DNA of 64,000 nucleotides from Ustulina deusta. Taxonomy: Eukaryota; Ascomycota; Sordariomycetes; Xylariales; Xylariaceae. This document shows, in pieces, positions 26,031-38,137 of this stretch (positions are counted from its first letter, which is position 1; each line of letters begins with the position of its first letter). The translations under genes and the position numbers were made by a program. The notes beneath the pieces were generated by a model. That model ran no database searches, had not been told where the DNA came from, and saw only the letters and a list, made by a program, of their open reading frames with translations. Location: NCBI GenBank assembly GCA_023159155.1, contig JAJNNX010000015.1, positions 868,001 through 932,000 of the forward strand, read 5' to 3'.

Positions 26031-26884
26031 AATAATTAATAATTTTATAAGTACTAAGCATTATTTTAGTAGTATTTATTATTTTTAGATTTAAAAAATA
26101 ATAAAATTAACTAATTAAGAATTAGACTAACAATTTTATTTTTATATTAATAAATATTAAAATAATTAAAATATTTATTAATTAATATATTATTACTAAA
26201 AGTAATAATAGAAATTAAAATATAAAACTTTTTAATAATAAATGTTAATAAAACTATTATATATTTTAATACTAAATAATAAGCGTTTAAACTAGTTTAT
26301 TAACCTAAAACGTTTAAAAAATAATATATAATGTAGCAATTTTTATATAAAAATAATATAAGCTATAAACTAATAAAAATAAAGTTTTTTTTAAAAATTT
26401 AGCTATATTTTAATTTGCTTAACTTTTATAAAATAAAAAACCTATTCTATACTAACTAATTATAAAAAACAAATAATAACTTTTTATTTTAATAAATTTA
26501 ATTATTATTTTTAGTTAAAAATATTAATAATAAAACAAAATTTAAAATTAAACAAATTAAATAATTAAAAAAATAAAAAAAAAATAAAAAGCTATAATAC
26601 TAAATTATTTAAAAAAGCTATAACTTTAATAATATTTAGTATATAGCTTAAAATTTAAAAAATATATTAATTAAGCTTAATTAATTTTATAAAACTTATA
26701 AAAAGGCTTTTAAATTTTTTATAAAATTATAAAAATAAATATATATAATAATAGCTAATAAATTTATAAATAATTATAAAAACAATAATAAAATGATATA
26801 ATATAAAAAAGCTATATAAATTTAATATTATTAATAATTTTAAGTTAAAATTATATTTAAACTTTTAGTTTTAAAAAAAAATAA

Positions 26885-27115
26885 TATAATAGTTAATATA
26901 GTTTTAGCAAAACTTATAAAAACTTTAGACCTATATAGTAATAAAATAAAAAGTTTATATATAAACTAACCTATAATTCTATAGCTATATACATAAAGTT
27001 TATATTTACCTACTTTATAAACTTTAACTTTTTTTTTTTTTTTTTTTTAGTTTAGAGTCTTTGTCTATAGTATTAATAAACTAGCTATAGAAGCTTTACT
27101 TAACTGCTTGTAATA
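26885..27115 (+). repeat. 3' LTR of copy B
   Basis: Same length and same internal deletion as the LTR at 14511, so the two are a pair. It ends TTGTAATA. Confidence 0.85.
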
Positions 27116-28476
27116 TTAAACATCTTGCTAAAGATGCTTAGTTTTTGTTTTAGTATTTTTTTTTTTTTTTGTATTATTTTAGGTAGCTAAGAATATTGGG
27201 TTTAGAAGTCCTAGTAGTAAACAAAGCAGTTATGTTATATTATTTAATATCTTTTGCTTTTTATTTAATATTTTGTTTTTTATTAGTTAGAAGCTAGGTC
27301 TAAGTTTATAAAAAAATATTCTAAGGAGTTATAAGTTATAACTTTTTGGCTAGCAGTAATATAGTAAAAATAGCTAGATTTTTTTTGGATTTTTTGTTAT
27401 TTTTATTGTTATTATTACTATTGTTATTATTATTGTTATAATTTCTTTTTTGTTAATTTATAAGTAATATAGCTTTAGTAGTATTTTAGCTAGCGATTTT
27501 TTTTATATATTTTTTTTGCTATATTTTTATTAAAGCGAGTTAAAAAGTTATTTTTTTTGTAAGTTTTTTTTTATAGGTTTTTTAATAGTAATAAAGTAAT
27601 TTGTTTAAAAAAAAGTAAAAATAAAATTAGCGTAGTTTTTCTTTGGACTTAAAAAAAACTTTATTATTAAAAAAGGGTTTTTAATAATAAAGTTTTTTAG
27701 ATTTAGATCTTTAAAATTAGAGCAAATACTGCAAAGTTTTGTAATAAAAATTAAAACTAAGCTTTTAATAGCTAGTAAAATATTTTCCTATTTATATAAT
27801 AGGTTTTAAAAAATTAAACTTTTAGTTAGTTTAATTTTTTTATTAATTAGTTTTTATATATTAGCTACTATAACTTTTTTATTTTTGCTATTAAATTTTA
27901 TTTATTATTTTATTAGTAGTTTTTGGATGTTTTTTTTATAGTAGCTGTAAATATAGCTTTTAACTTTTTATTAGGTAATTTTTTAGGTTTTTTATGCTTT
28001 GTATAAATTAAAGCTTATTAGTATATTAGGGATTTTGATTGGTTTATTTTTTTTTTAATTTTTTAAACAAAAAACTAGCGTATTTTATAATGTATATATA
28101 ATTTTTTATTTATTTTTTAAACTTAAAATATTTAGCTAGAAAATTAAGTATAGTAATATTTTAAAAAATAGTTGCTTTAGAATTATTATTTATTTTGATA
28201 ATTATTGTATTTTTTGAGTGTTAGCTAATAAAATATTGTTTAATAAGGTTAGATTTAATATAAAGTTATTAGAATTAAAATTAAATAGTATTTCGATTAT
28301 TTTAAGTATAAGTTGTTTTAAAATAAAAGTATTAAATATATTAGATTTAGATTCTAGTATAAGTAATTAAATAATAACTTTAAGTTTAAACAAGTTTATT
28401 TTGTTAATATTTTTTAGTATAAATATAAAAAAAACTTTATATAGTAAAAATAATAATAAAAGATTTAGAAATATAG
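27116..28476. mobile_element. Left half of an older T/G-rich element
   Basis: Composition changes at 27116 to T-rich with G but few C, unlike the A/C-leaning chromovirus copies. No LTR words and no recognised domain. The same T/G-rich character resumes after copy D at 34131, and both sides touch the TATAG duplication, so this appears to be one older element split by copy D. Class not determined. Confidence 0.5.
27653..27698. repeat. 21-bp perfect inverted repeat with 4-base loop
   Basis: Arms 27653-27673 and 27678-27698 are exact reverse complements, separated by AGGG. The core word is ACTTTATTATTAAAAA. It could be the junction of two terminal repeats, or a cruciform. Confidence 0.8.
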
Positions 28477-28728
28477 TATAATAGTTAGTATAGTCTATAT
28501 AATCTTAGGTATAGTTTTAGCAAAACTTGTAAGAACTTTAGACCTATATAGCAATAAATAAAAAGTCTGCGTACGGACTAACTTAACTCTACAGCTATAT
28601 ATACAAAATCTATATCTATTTATTTTAGAAACTTAAAGTTTTTTTTTTTTTTTTTTTTTTTAGCTTAAAATTTTTATTTATAATATTAATAAACTAACTA
28701 TAAAAACTTTATTTAATTAATTATAATA
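28477..28728 (+). repeat. 5' LTR of copy D
   Basis: Begins TATAATAGTTAG directly after TATAG. It shares the CTTAGGTATAG-type insertion with the LTR at 33878. The poly-T tract is 22 long. Confidence 0.85.
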
Positions 28729-31689
28729 TTACTTTAAGCTTACTAATTATTTGCTAATAAATATTTAATAAATATATATTTTTTATTTTATTATAATTAG
28801 CAAAATATAAATAAACTTTTTTTTTTTTTATATATTTAATATAAAAAATTATATATTTTATAATATAAATCTAATTTTAATATAACTTTAATAAAATTTT
28901 TAATTTTTATATTATTTAAAAATTAATAATTTATAAAAAACTTAATTTTAAATAATTAAAATAATTTTAATTTTTAAATATAGCTAGCTTTTTATTATTA
29001 AATAATTTTAAAAAAAAAAATTTTATAAAAAAAAAAAAATTAAACACTAGATTTTTTTACAAACGTTTTAAACGAACTAATATTTAAAAAAAATTCTAAA
29101 AAAATTAAAAAATTAAAACTTAAAAAAATAAAATTTAAACTAGAACTAAAATAATTTAAAATAAATAATATATTTAAAAATATAGCACTCAATATTATAG
29201 TTATATAAAGTTATAATTTTATATTAGTTCTAATAGAACTTTTTTAATAAATAAATAAAATAAAGCACTAATTTTTTAATATATTTATTTTAATACTTTT
29301 AAAAAATATATTTAAAAATATTAATTTTAAACTTTTTAGTTTTATTGCTTTATTTATTTTTTGTTTTATTAATTTATTTTTTAGTGCTTTAAACTTTATT
29401 TATATTAAAAAAGCTAAAATATAAAAAATTAATTTTAATAAGTTTATAAAAAATAAAGCTTTATTTAATAATTAAGTTTATAAACTAATAAAAAAACTAA
29501 ATAAAAATATTACTATATTTTAAACTAAAAATAGTTAATTTTAATATATTATAAACTAATTAAAAAAATATACTAAAAAATTAATTAAAATATATTTTTA
29601 TTTAATTAAAAAATTATTTAGTAGTATTATTAAAATAATTTAAATTTTATTAATAATTTATTATAATTTTAATTAAGTAGCTATTATTTATAAAATATTA
29701 ATAAGTTTATTTTTATATTTAATAGCTTAACTTAAAAATATTAATTTGTTAAATTATAATAAAAATATAAATTATAGAACTATTTTTATATAAATTTAAA
29801 AAAAAACTTATATAAAGTTTTTATAAATTTAAATATTTTTTATAAATTATTTATTAATAAAACTATTAAATTAATATATAATATTAAGCAAACTTATAAA
29901 AACTATTAATAAATTAAACTTATTAATTTAACTAAATAAAAATTTAATTTAAATAATTAAATTTTTAGCAAATTAGCTTATTAATTTTTAGTTAACTTTA
30001 AAAGTTCTAAAATATTTATTTTAAAATAGTTAAAACAAGCATTAATTATAAAAAAAAAAAAAGTTTATTAAAATAATAAAATTTGTTTTATTTATAATAA
30101 AAAAAAATATATATTAGTTAATTATTTTAATTAAAAGCTTAAAGTTTTAAATATTTAATTAGCAAAAAAAAACTATAATAAAAATAGCTTTAATAGTTTA
30201 TTTAGTTTAAAAAACAAATAAAATTAATAAAAGTTTTTTTATTAGTTTTTTTATTTATTTTAGCTAAAATATATAGCTAAAACAAATTAATTATTTTTAA
30301 AATATTTATTTAATTATAAATTAATAGTATTAAAATAGAAATTTTAGTTTTATATAATACTAAAGCTTATATTTTTTTATTAATTAGCTATAAGTTTATA
30401 TAATAAATTAAACAATAATTAAAAATAAAAATAGTTTAATTAATTAAATTTTAAAAGCTTTATAACTATTAAAGCAAAATAATTAGTAAAGTTTATAAAT
30501 ATTTAATATATATTATAAAAATTTATAATTAATAATTTAAAAATTAAATATTTTAAGTTATTAATTTTAGTTATAATATTATTATTAGTATTAAATAATT
30601 AATAAAACAAAATATTTTAATAAAAACTTAAAAATAATAATTAATTTAGCTAAATAATTTATTTTTATTAGTTTAATTTTTACTAATAATTATAATTAAA
30701 CTTTTTAGCTATAAATAATAAAATATAAACTTAAAAATATAAAAAAATATAAATTAATATAATTAAGCGTTAAAAAAATATTATTAAATATTAAAAAGAT
30801 TTTTTAAAAATAAAACAATTATTTTAAAAACAACTAAAACTAAAAAAAAAAAAAAAACCTAAGATTTTTAAATTTAAAACAAAAAAAGTCTATATAATAA
30901 TTCCTAAAAAAAAAAAAAACTAAGCTACTATTAAAAAAATTATATAAGATTTTTAGAATTATTTTTATTAAAATAAATAAAAGCAACTAGTTAAAAAAAA
31001 CTTTAAAAAAACTTATTATAATTAAATTTATAATAACTAAAAATAGTTATATTAAACTATTTAAAAAAAACTTAAAAATAATTAATATTTTATAAAAAAA
31101 ATAAATTTAAATTAATTAAATAGTATTATAAAAAACTTTTAATATATAAAATTAATATAAAGTTTTTTTTTTTTTTAGTTATTATATCTAAAAAAGTTCT
31201 TTTTAAAAAAAAAATCTAAAATTTTATTATTATTATAACTAAGATTTAATATAATACTAAAACTTAATAATAAAAAATATATTTTTAGTTTTTATTAATA
31301 TTATATATTTATATAGTTTATTTTATTTAAAAAAAAGTTTATAAATAAACTGCTAGTTATAAACTTTATTAAATAAAATATAAACTTAAATATTATTTTT
31401 ATTTTATTTATATTTAAATTTAAATTAATTAAATATAAATTTATAATTAATTATTAATAAAAAAATATATATTTAAAAAATTAAATTATATTAATTTTAA
31501 ATATTAGTAGTACTATATTTTATTTTTGCAATATTATTTAATTTATTAAACTAAATATTATTAAAACTTTTTATTAATTATTTAAAAATAATTATAAAAA
31601 CTAAAATAAAAATTAAAATTAATTTTATAAAAATTTAAACAATTTTAAATTAGAACTTTAATAATTTTAAAAATATTAAATTAATTTAG

Positions 31690-33720
31690 TTGTTTTTTAA
31701 GCTTTATAATTATATTTATATATTTATTTATTATACTAGTAAAATTACTATTTTTTTAAATTAACTACTAAAAAAAATAAGCTATTTATAATAGGACTAG
31801 AATAAAAATAAACTTTTAAATATATAAAACTGCTAGCTTATAAAATATTTGTTTTAATTTTTTTTAAGCCTAGCTAATTAATATAAATAAAAATAAATAT
31901 TTTATATAATATAACAAAAAAAATTATTTAGTAATAATAAAAAAATATAATATAAAAACTTATAAAATATTTTTTTAAAATAATAATATTAATTAAATAA
32001 GCTTACTTAATTTAAAACTATAAATTTTTAGTAGTAATATAAACTTTAAAATATTACTACTTAAAGCTTTTTAAAACTAAGTTTTTTATAATAATTAATT
32101 ATTAAATTTTATTATATTTTTTAAATAAATAAATTTTATTAATATAACAAATATATTAAGCTAACTTTTTATTAAATTTTAATATTATTTTTTAATACTA
32201 ATTAAAATAAAAAAATATAATAGTTAATATTTTATTAAAAAAAATAGCTAAACTTTTTATAATTAAAACTAAAAAAGCTAAAAAATAAATAATAATATTA
32301 GTTCTAGTTAATAAAATACTAAGTTTTATATTAACTATAAACTTTTTATTTAATATTTTTTAAAAAGCTAATCTAATAAATCTAATTAAATAAAAAAACT
32401 AGCTATAAAATTTAAAAAATAAAAACAAAAAACTATATAGATTTAAAGTTATTTTAAATAGGACTATTTTTTTTATATATTTTTAATTATTATATATTAA
32501 AGTTAATATAAAATAATCAAAATATTAAAACAAAAATATTACTAGTTTTATTTAAAATATAATTATAAATAATATATATATAATTATTATAATTATAAAA
32601 AAAATAAAATATTATAAAATAAAACTTTTAGTTTTTTTTATTTATTATTTATATTAGCTATAATATAGCAATATATAATAATAAATAGCAAAAATATACT
32701 ACTTAACTAATAAAGTTATAACTATATATAAATATTTATAAATAAGTTTAATTATTTAATTATAACTTTATTTAGCAAAAAAATAAATATTATAAAATTA
32801 TTAGCTATATAATATTATAAAAATTTATAAAAAATTTTTAGTATATTAAATATATAAATATTAAATAATATAAAATTATTTATTTTTAAGTTTATAATAA
32901 TAATTAATAATTTTATAAATATTAAATATTATTTTAGTAATATTTACTACTTTTAAACTTAAAAAATAATAAAATTAACTAATTAAAAACTAAACTAATA
33001 ATTCTGTTTTTATATTAATAAATATTAAAACAATTAAAATATTTATTTTTTTATTTTAAACTTTATATATAATTTTTTATAATATTTATTAATTAATATA
33101 TTATTACTAAAAATAATAATAAAAATTAAAACATAAAACTTTTTAATAGTAAATATTAGCAAAACTATTATAAATTTTAATATTAAATAATAAACGTTTA
33201 AATTAGTTTATTAAACCTAAAATATTTAAAAAATAATATATAATATAGTAATTTTTGCGTAAAAATAATATAAGCTACAAGCTAATAAAAAAAAACGCTT
33301 AATAAATTTTAAAATAAAAAATAAAGTTTTTTTAAAAAAAAAAGTTTTATAATATAAATATTAACTACTAGATTAAACTTTTAGTTAATTAGACTTTTCA
33401 AAATTTTAAAAAAATAAAAATTTAGCTATATTTTTAATTTGTTTAATTTTTATAAAATAAAAAACTTATTTTATATTAACTAATTAGAAAAAGTAAGCAA
33501 TAATTTTTTATTTTAATAAATTTAATTATTATTTCTAATTAAAAATATTAATAATAAAACAAAATTTAAAATTAAAGAAATTAAATAATTAAAAATATAT
33601 AAAAAACATAAAAAGTTATAATATTAAGTTGCTTAAAAAAGCTATAATTTTAATAATATTTAATATATAGCCTAAAATTTTAAAAATATATTAATTAAAC
33701 TTAATTAATTTTATAAAACT
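31690..33720 (+). pseudogene. RNase H-integrase-chromodomain relic of copy D
   Basis: Collinear with the pol relic of copy C from the RT/RNase H connection onward; many stops. The RT catalytic segment is deleted, so this copy could not have been autonomous after the deletion. Confidence 0.7.
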
Positions 33721-33877
33721 TATAAAAAAGCTTTTTAACTTTTTATAAAATTATAAAAATAAATATATATAAAAATAATAATAAAGCAATATAATATAAA
33801 AAAACTATATAAACTTAATATTATTAGTAATTTTAAATTAAAATTATATTTAAACTTTTAGTTTTAAAAAATAATAA

Positions 33878-34130
33878 TATAATAGTTAGTATAGTTTATA
33901 TAGTTTTAAGTATAGTTTTAGCAAAACTTATAAAAACTTTAGATTTATATAGCAATAAAATAAAAAGTTTGCGCATAGATTAACCTAACTTTATAGCTAT
34001 ATATATAAAGTTTATATTTATTTATTTTATAAACTTTGACTTTTTTTTTTTTTTTTTTTTTTTAGCTTAAAGTTTTTATCTATAGTATTAATAAACTAGC
34101 TATAAAAGCTTTACTTAACTAATCGTGATA
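33878..34130 (+). repeat. 3' LTR of copy D
   Basis: Ends AATCGTGATA followed by TATAG. It retains the CGTGA word, showing that the original terminus differed slightly from copy C. Confidence 0.85.
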
Positions 34131-34970
34131 TATAGTTAGTAAAAAAAGAGTTTTTAGCTAATAGTTATAATTTAAAAAGTTTTTATAAAAAAAATATATT
34201 TTCTATTTGTTTTTAAGTTTTTATATAAAATATAAAAAGTTTTTTTTATTAAAAAATCAGTAGTAAGTTAATAAAATAAATAATTAAATTCTAAAGTTAT
34301 ATTTTATAGTAATTTTTTGAGTATTTATAAATAAGCTTAGTTTAAAATTTGGATAAGTTTTTAACTTAGTTCTAAGTATTTAAAATATTATTTATTGTTT
34401 TTTTAGCTTAGTTTTAGCTAAATTTCCGGTTATTAAAGAAATATTAGCTTATTTAGTATTTTAAATAATCTATATTTTTATATAGCGAACACTAGAGTAG
34501 ATCGATTTTTGTTTTTTATTAATAATAATAATAATAATTATTAAGAATATAAGTATAGTAAAAGTTATTTATTAAATTTAGTAAGTATAGTATATTTTGT
34601 TAGTTATATAGTTAATATATTAAGGCATCTATAGTAAGGTAGGTAGCTATTACTAAAGTATAGTGTTTTTACTAGGGTGTTACTTTTAGTATTACTATTA
34701 GTTTCTAGCTCAATAGAAGTAGTAGTAGCTATGTTTAAATATTATAAAATAATTTAAATAATAGTAAATAAAGTAATAATTATTATTAGTTAATTATAAA
34801 GAATAATTATAAAATAATTTATAAATATTATAGGTTATAAGTTTCCGGGCTTATAACTAATTAAAAATAAATATATATAGTAGGTGTATAGTATTGTATT
34901 ATATATTAAAAAACAAGTCTAGATATAGTTAGATAAGGTAGTACCTCTATAATATATAGTGGATATGTGT
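34131..34970. mobile_element. Right half of the older T/G-rich element
   Basis: T-rich, C-poor sequence after copy D that matches the character of 27116-28476. It grades into normal composition between about 34900 and 35000. No domain recognised. Confidence 0.45.
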
Positions 34971-35187
34971 GGGGCGTAGTACCCAGCTATCTTCTTTACC
35001 TGCCTCCCGATTTCCATAATATGGAACAGAACCATATCTAAATCTAGAAAGCTTTACATCGCCTGAGATATTCCGGCCTCCATGGTGATGATATACCTAT
35101 TTGCAGCTCGGAATTGTAGTTATGAGTTCCACGGCAGTGTCTGGAGGATCCTGATGGCGACTCGCTTTTTTTTTTGTGGCACGGCGA
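34971..35187. other. Boundary spacer
   Basis: Ordinary GC returns here. The sequence is probably the 3' flank of the small Cys-rich gene. Confidence 0.4.
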
Positions 35188-35535
35188 CTACCAGACATAA
35201 AGCCCTGAGATAAACAATGCGATCGTCGCAATACCCATAGTAGAGGGACGTAGAGTAGGAGCCATCGACCCTGTTTTGCCGTACTCAGCGCCGTAGTGTC
35301 CGATGATATACGGGTGTATGCAATCCAGCCATTGCGCCCCTGTCGAATTCCCTGGAATCTCGCACCAAAGTAGGCAGTCACCGATAGAGTTGACGGGATT
35401 TGGTAAGCAGCAATTCTGCATCGCTGTCAGGGTATCATTTCTCGTTGAGAGAGCGCCGATAATAATATCCCTGGGAAGAGGGAGCGACTCAAATGAGGGG
35501 ATGGCAGTTATGTCGCAAGTCTGGTTCGATGACAT
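35188..35535 (-). CDS. Small cysteine-containing protein with C-terminal hydrophobic tail
   Basis: A 115-aa single-exon ORF with six cysteines in a pattern resembling small fungal proteins of unknown function: one near the N-terminus, a CC pair, a CLLWC pair, and one before the tail. It ends in a hydrophobic segment (GIATIALFISGLYVW) that could be a membrane anchor or GPI-addition signal. There is no clear signal peptide at the chosen ATG, so either an upstream exon is missing or the protein enters the membrane by its tail. It lies only about 200 bp from the end of the transposon island. Function unknown; a surface or effector-like role is speculation. Confidence 0.55.
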   Translation of the reverse strand: MSSNQTCDITAIPSFESLPLPRDIIIGALSTRNDTLTAMQNCCLPNPVNSIGDCLLWCEIPGNSTGAQWLDCIHPYIIGHYGAEYGKTGSMAPTLRPSTMGIATIALFISGLYVW

Positions 35536-36212
35536 GGTCGCAGTGGACAGAGTTGAATTATTTGAGAATTTTAACGAAAACAGGAATAAGACCGTGCTGG
35601 AGGGAACAGAGTAAAATGACGAGATATGGAGTTCTGCATCAGCGGGCCATGCCGAATTTAAGTCTATTTATATGCTTCTATTAATAGCACGCCATTCGTT
35701 CTGAAAGGGGCAACTTGTAATAGGTAGCACTTCCAATAGGCAACCACTTAAAAGCAATCCTTTAACAACACCTTATTCTTTGTAGATATGATGAGAGTCA
35801 ATATTAAGCGCTAGCTGTAGCAGGTTGTTACGAGTAGGTAGTGAGTATTTAAGACAGACAAAGGCACCTCATACAAACTATGACGAAAATACTAAGTAGA
35901 TCATAGAATAACCCTCCAATCAACGGGGTGGCGTGTTTAGGTAGTGCCTGTCACTTATTTGTCACCAAGGAGCGAATATCCCGCTTCCCTTATTTTGAGC
36001 GTTTACCGGCCTATTGTTTGTTTGCAAGATATCAGGCTGCCCAATACGGCGTATTGACTTTTGCGATCCTCACGTTAGCTTTTCTGTTATTGGTTCGTGT
36101 TGCAGAACACCTCCGGCCAAAAAATCTATTTTTATTCCTAAAATTTAGCAATACGAGTTATTGTACGCATATATTAACGCATTATAGTTCTAATATATTA
36201 TCGTATATCCAC
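35536..36212. other. Intergenic
   Basis: No supported gene. An open frame of 150 codons on the plus strand (35928-36380) runs antisense into the end of the HET gene and has no recognisable domain. Confidence 0.4.
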
Positions 36213-38137
36213 CTAGACTCCCTCATCCGCAACGTGTGTCGGCTTCAGCGATGCCACGCCCACTCTCTCGTACACACCTTCGCCGGACGGGCCACTTATT
36301 TCGTGAATGATGAGTACGTGATACCTCATTCTCTCCGCAGCATTTTCGTGACGGTCGCACCCAATAAGTACACACCGTAACTTGCCAACCAAATCTTGGC
36401 TTTCGTCGAATGTCACAGAAACCAACATGTCGAACTCTGTCATTATTAGTTTCCTCGCGCATCCTCGCAACATAGACTTCTCTTCGTCCGGAGAGGAAGA
36501 AACCGAGCGTTTAAACGGGTTACTGAAATCCGTGACCGCCCAATCGATCTGCTCGAACTTCAAGTCCAGGTATTGAATCGCGCCAACTTTCGAAAACCAC
36601 GACCAGGTCGGCACACGGCAACTGCTGCCCGGCTGCTGCGTAATGCGCGTCATCAGTCGGTTGCGACACTTCCACAGTAATAGCCTGGCGAAGTACGTGC
36701 TAAAGAAGCCGAACGCCGCTTGCGTCTTGAACGCTCTGGCCAAGCGCTCCTGCAAGCCTAATATAGCTATCGGACGGTCCCAATCTGTAGTGAAGGCGAG
36801 ACCGGAGTAACGCTCGTAAAGGTCTTGCACTAACATTTGACGTCCGTCCCGGTAGTACTCGAGGGCAGAGTCTGGAAACTTGGCGTCCCCGAGAAAGGCG
36901 GCCTTCGAGCTGTCGGTGAGGGTAGTGTTCAGTCTGATGTCTGATCGTAACCGGGCTTGGAATTCTGAATCGCTTACTTTTGCAGCTTAGCAAGTGTTTC
37001 GCAGCGTACCCCTGCGCCGCACTCCCAGTATACCTGCGTCGAAGTGTAGAAGATGGTTCGTCGTGACAGTGCCCTTTCCTGTAGCACCCACCCGCGGCTA
37101 TTAAGCTCTCCTAGGTCGACATCGCGATAGAAGTCGTCAATATTAGGACATACATAGAGTGTCCTTTTGCCCGTTTCGAATTTTACGCAAGGTCGAGGCT
37201 CTCGGTAATTAAGAAAGCCCTCCCCTGACGACTTCGACGAACTAGCAGCGATAGTACAGTACGCAGAACTAAAGACTTGCTCCATTCTTGTCGATTCGTA
37301 CTCCCAGTCATTCTTGTTGTCTTGTAAGATGCAAAGCGAATCTATCCAAAGATAGTTGGCTCCTATTCCTCTTGCAACTGTAACCGCATCGCGAAATGTC
37401 TTAGGCAAAGCATTAAAATCAACAGACTCCTTAAGCTGGATAATGTTGCGATTAAAGGCGCAGAACCGCTCTACTTCGCTCAGCTTACCCCAGCAGTGGC
37501 TAAGAGCGACATATTTCGACGGTTTAATTGAGGCAGATTCGATGATGCGTAAAGGGGTTCCAAGCTCGAGGAGGCGAGTTGGCATAGTTCGTCATTTCCG
37601 TCACCATGGTTGCCACGGCAATTCTCATGATTATCATCGCAGACCTTAATCCACTCTCTGAGTAAAATGAATTGCTCCTGACTTCCCTGATCTAGAAGAT
37701 TTGGCAACCCGAGTTGAGTCCCTTTCGGTATCGTTGAATCAAATTCTGTTTCATGATTAGCAGGACAAGATTATGATCAATTCTTGGGTTCACGTGCGTG
37801 GGTCTACATAGATCGAGAGTAAATTCGGTCCATCCTTAATGCCTACAACAGCTCCGTCTTGTCGTAATGACACAACCTCCGGGGGCGCGTGGCCGCGTTG
37901 ATACAAAGACTTAAGAAGCAAAGCACATAAATGGCAAGTCTGTGACGATTGTCTAAGTTCGGACAAGTCACACTTGTCAAGGAACAACCTTCTTGAACCC
38001 GTTGTCTCACATGCGTGGCAGAGAACGACGTGTTTAGACTTAACTTGATCCCAATTTATCGTCCTAAACAGACCGGCGGCGAAATCATTATCTGGGACAG
38101 AATTCCAGATATCATTCAGCTTGCTAAATTGCTAAAA
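36213..38137 (-). pseudogene. HET-domain (heterokaryon incompatibility) gene with disrupted frame
   Basis: HET proteins trigger cell death or self/non-self responses when incompatible fungal cells fuse. Conserved blocks read in order: an N-terminal part with SQTCHLCALLLKSL (37987-37790, possibly extending to 38137), GSQEQFILLREWIKVCDDNH (about 37700-37620), the HET domain from MPTRLLELG (37585) with YVALSHCWG, GANYLWIDSLCILQD and RGWVLQER, then after a clear intron (36977-36910, GTAAGC donor, GACAG acceptor) a C-terminal region containing SKAAFLGDAKFPDS and TDWDRPIAILGLQERLA, ending at 36213. Two problems break it: a TGA stop after YVDPRT at about 37790 with no intron that restores the frame, and a one-base frame change between GNDE and MPTRLL at about 37586. 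The HET domain downstream of 37585 is intact, so a shorter product is possible. Pseudogene is the likelier reading, unless the assembly has indels. Confidence 0.7.

Larger units (their letters stand above)
14511..27115 (+). mobile_element. Copy B: Ty3/gypsy chromovirus interrupted by copy C
   Basis: Bounded by a matched pair of 231-bp LTRs (14511-14741 and 26885-27115) that share a short deletion relative to the other copies. Removing copy C and one GTAAT leaves about 6.7 kb. That is longer than copy C because B carries two internal tandem duplications. Relics of RT (YINN at 18202-18213), RNase H (about 18430-18897, continuing after 24764) and chromodomain (about 26570-26690) are readable. 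No matching 5-bp duplication flanks it (ATAAT on the left, TTAAA on the right), which suggests that one flank was rearranged. All coding capacity is destroyed by stop codons. Confidence 0.85.
28477..34130 (+). mobile_element. Copy D: Ty3/gypsy chromovirus with internal deletion
   Basis: A 5,654-bp element with paired LTRs (28477-28728, 252 bp; 33878-34130, 253 bp) carrying an extra AAGTATAGTTTT-type insertion not seen in copies A-C. It is flanked by the 5-bp duplication TATAG (28472-28476 and 34131-34135). RNase H (about 31700-32150), integrase and chromodomain (about 33605-33720) relics are present. The segment holding the RT YxDD motif in copies B and C is missing near 31580, consistent with its being about 0.2 kb shorter than copy C. 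Heavy RIP; non-coding. Confidence 0.88.
12445..34970. other. AT-rich RIP-mutated transposon island
   Basis: Base composition drops abruptly to mostly A and T; some 60-base lines contain only two G/C. Coding remnants are full of TAA/TAG stops where Gln or Trp codons would be, and acidic codons appear as Asn/Lys codons, as expected from C-to-T on either strand. The block is made of four copies of one Ty3/gypsy chromovirus plus the halves of one older element. Such islands are usually heterochromatic in RIP-competent fungi; that status here is inference. Confidence 0.9.

Noticed and set aside
12445..34970. A centromere
   Set aside because: RIP-mutated AT-rich retrotransposons can mark fungal centromeres, but 22 kb with ordinary genes close on both sides is equally a dispersed island. 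CENP-A mapping would decide.
12445..34970. CRISPR-like or satellite array
   Set aside because: The repeats are LTRs and internal copies of one retrotransposon, with no short regularly spaced units.
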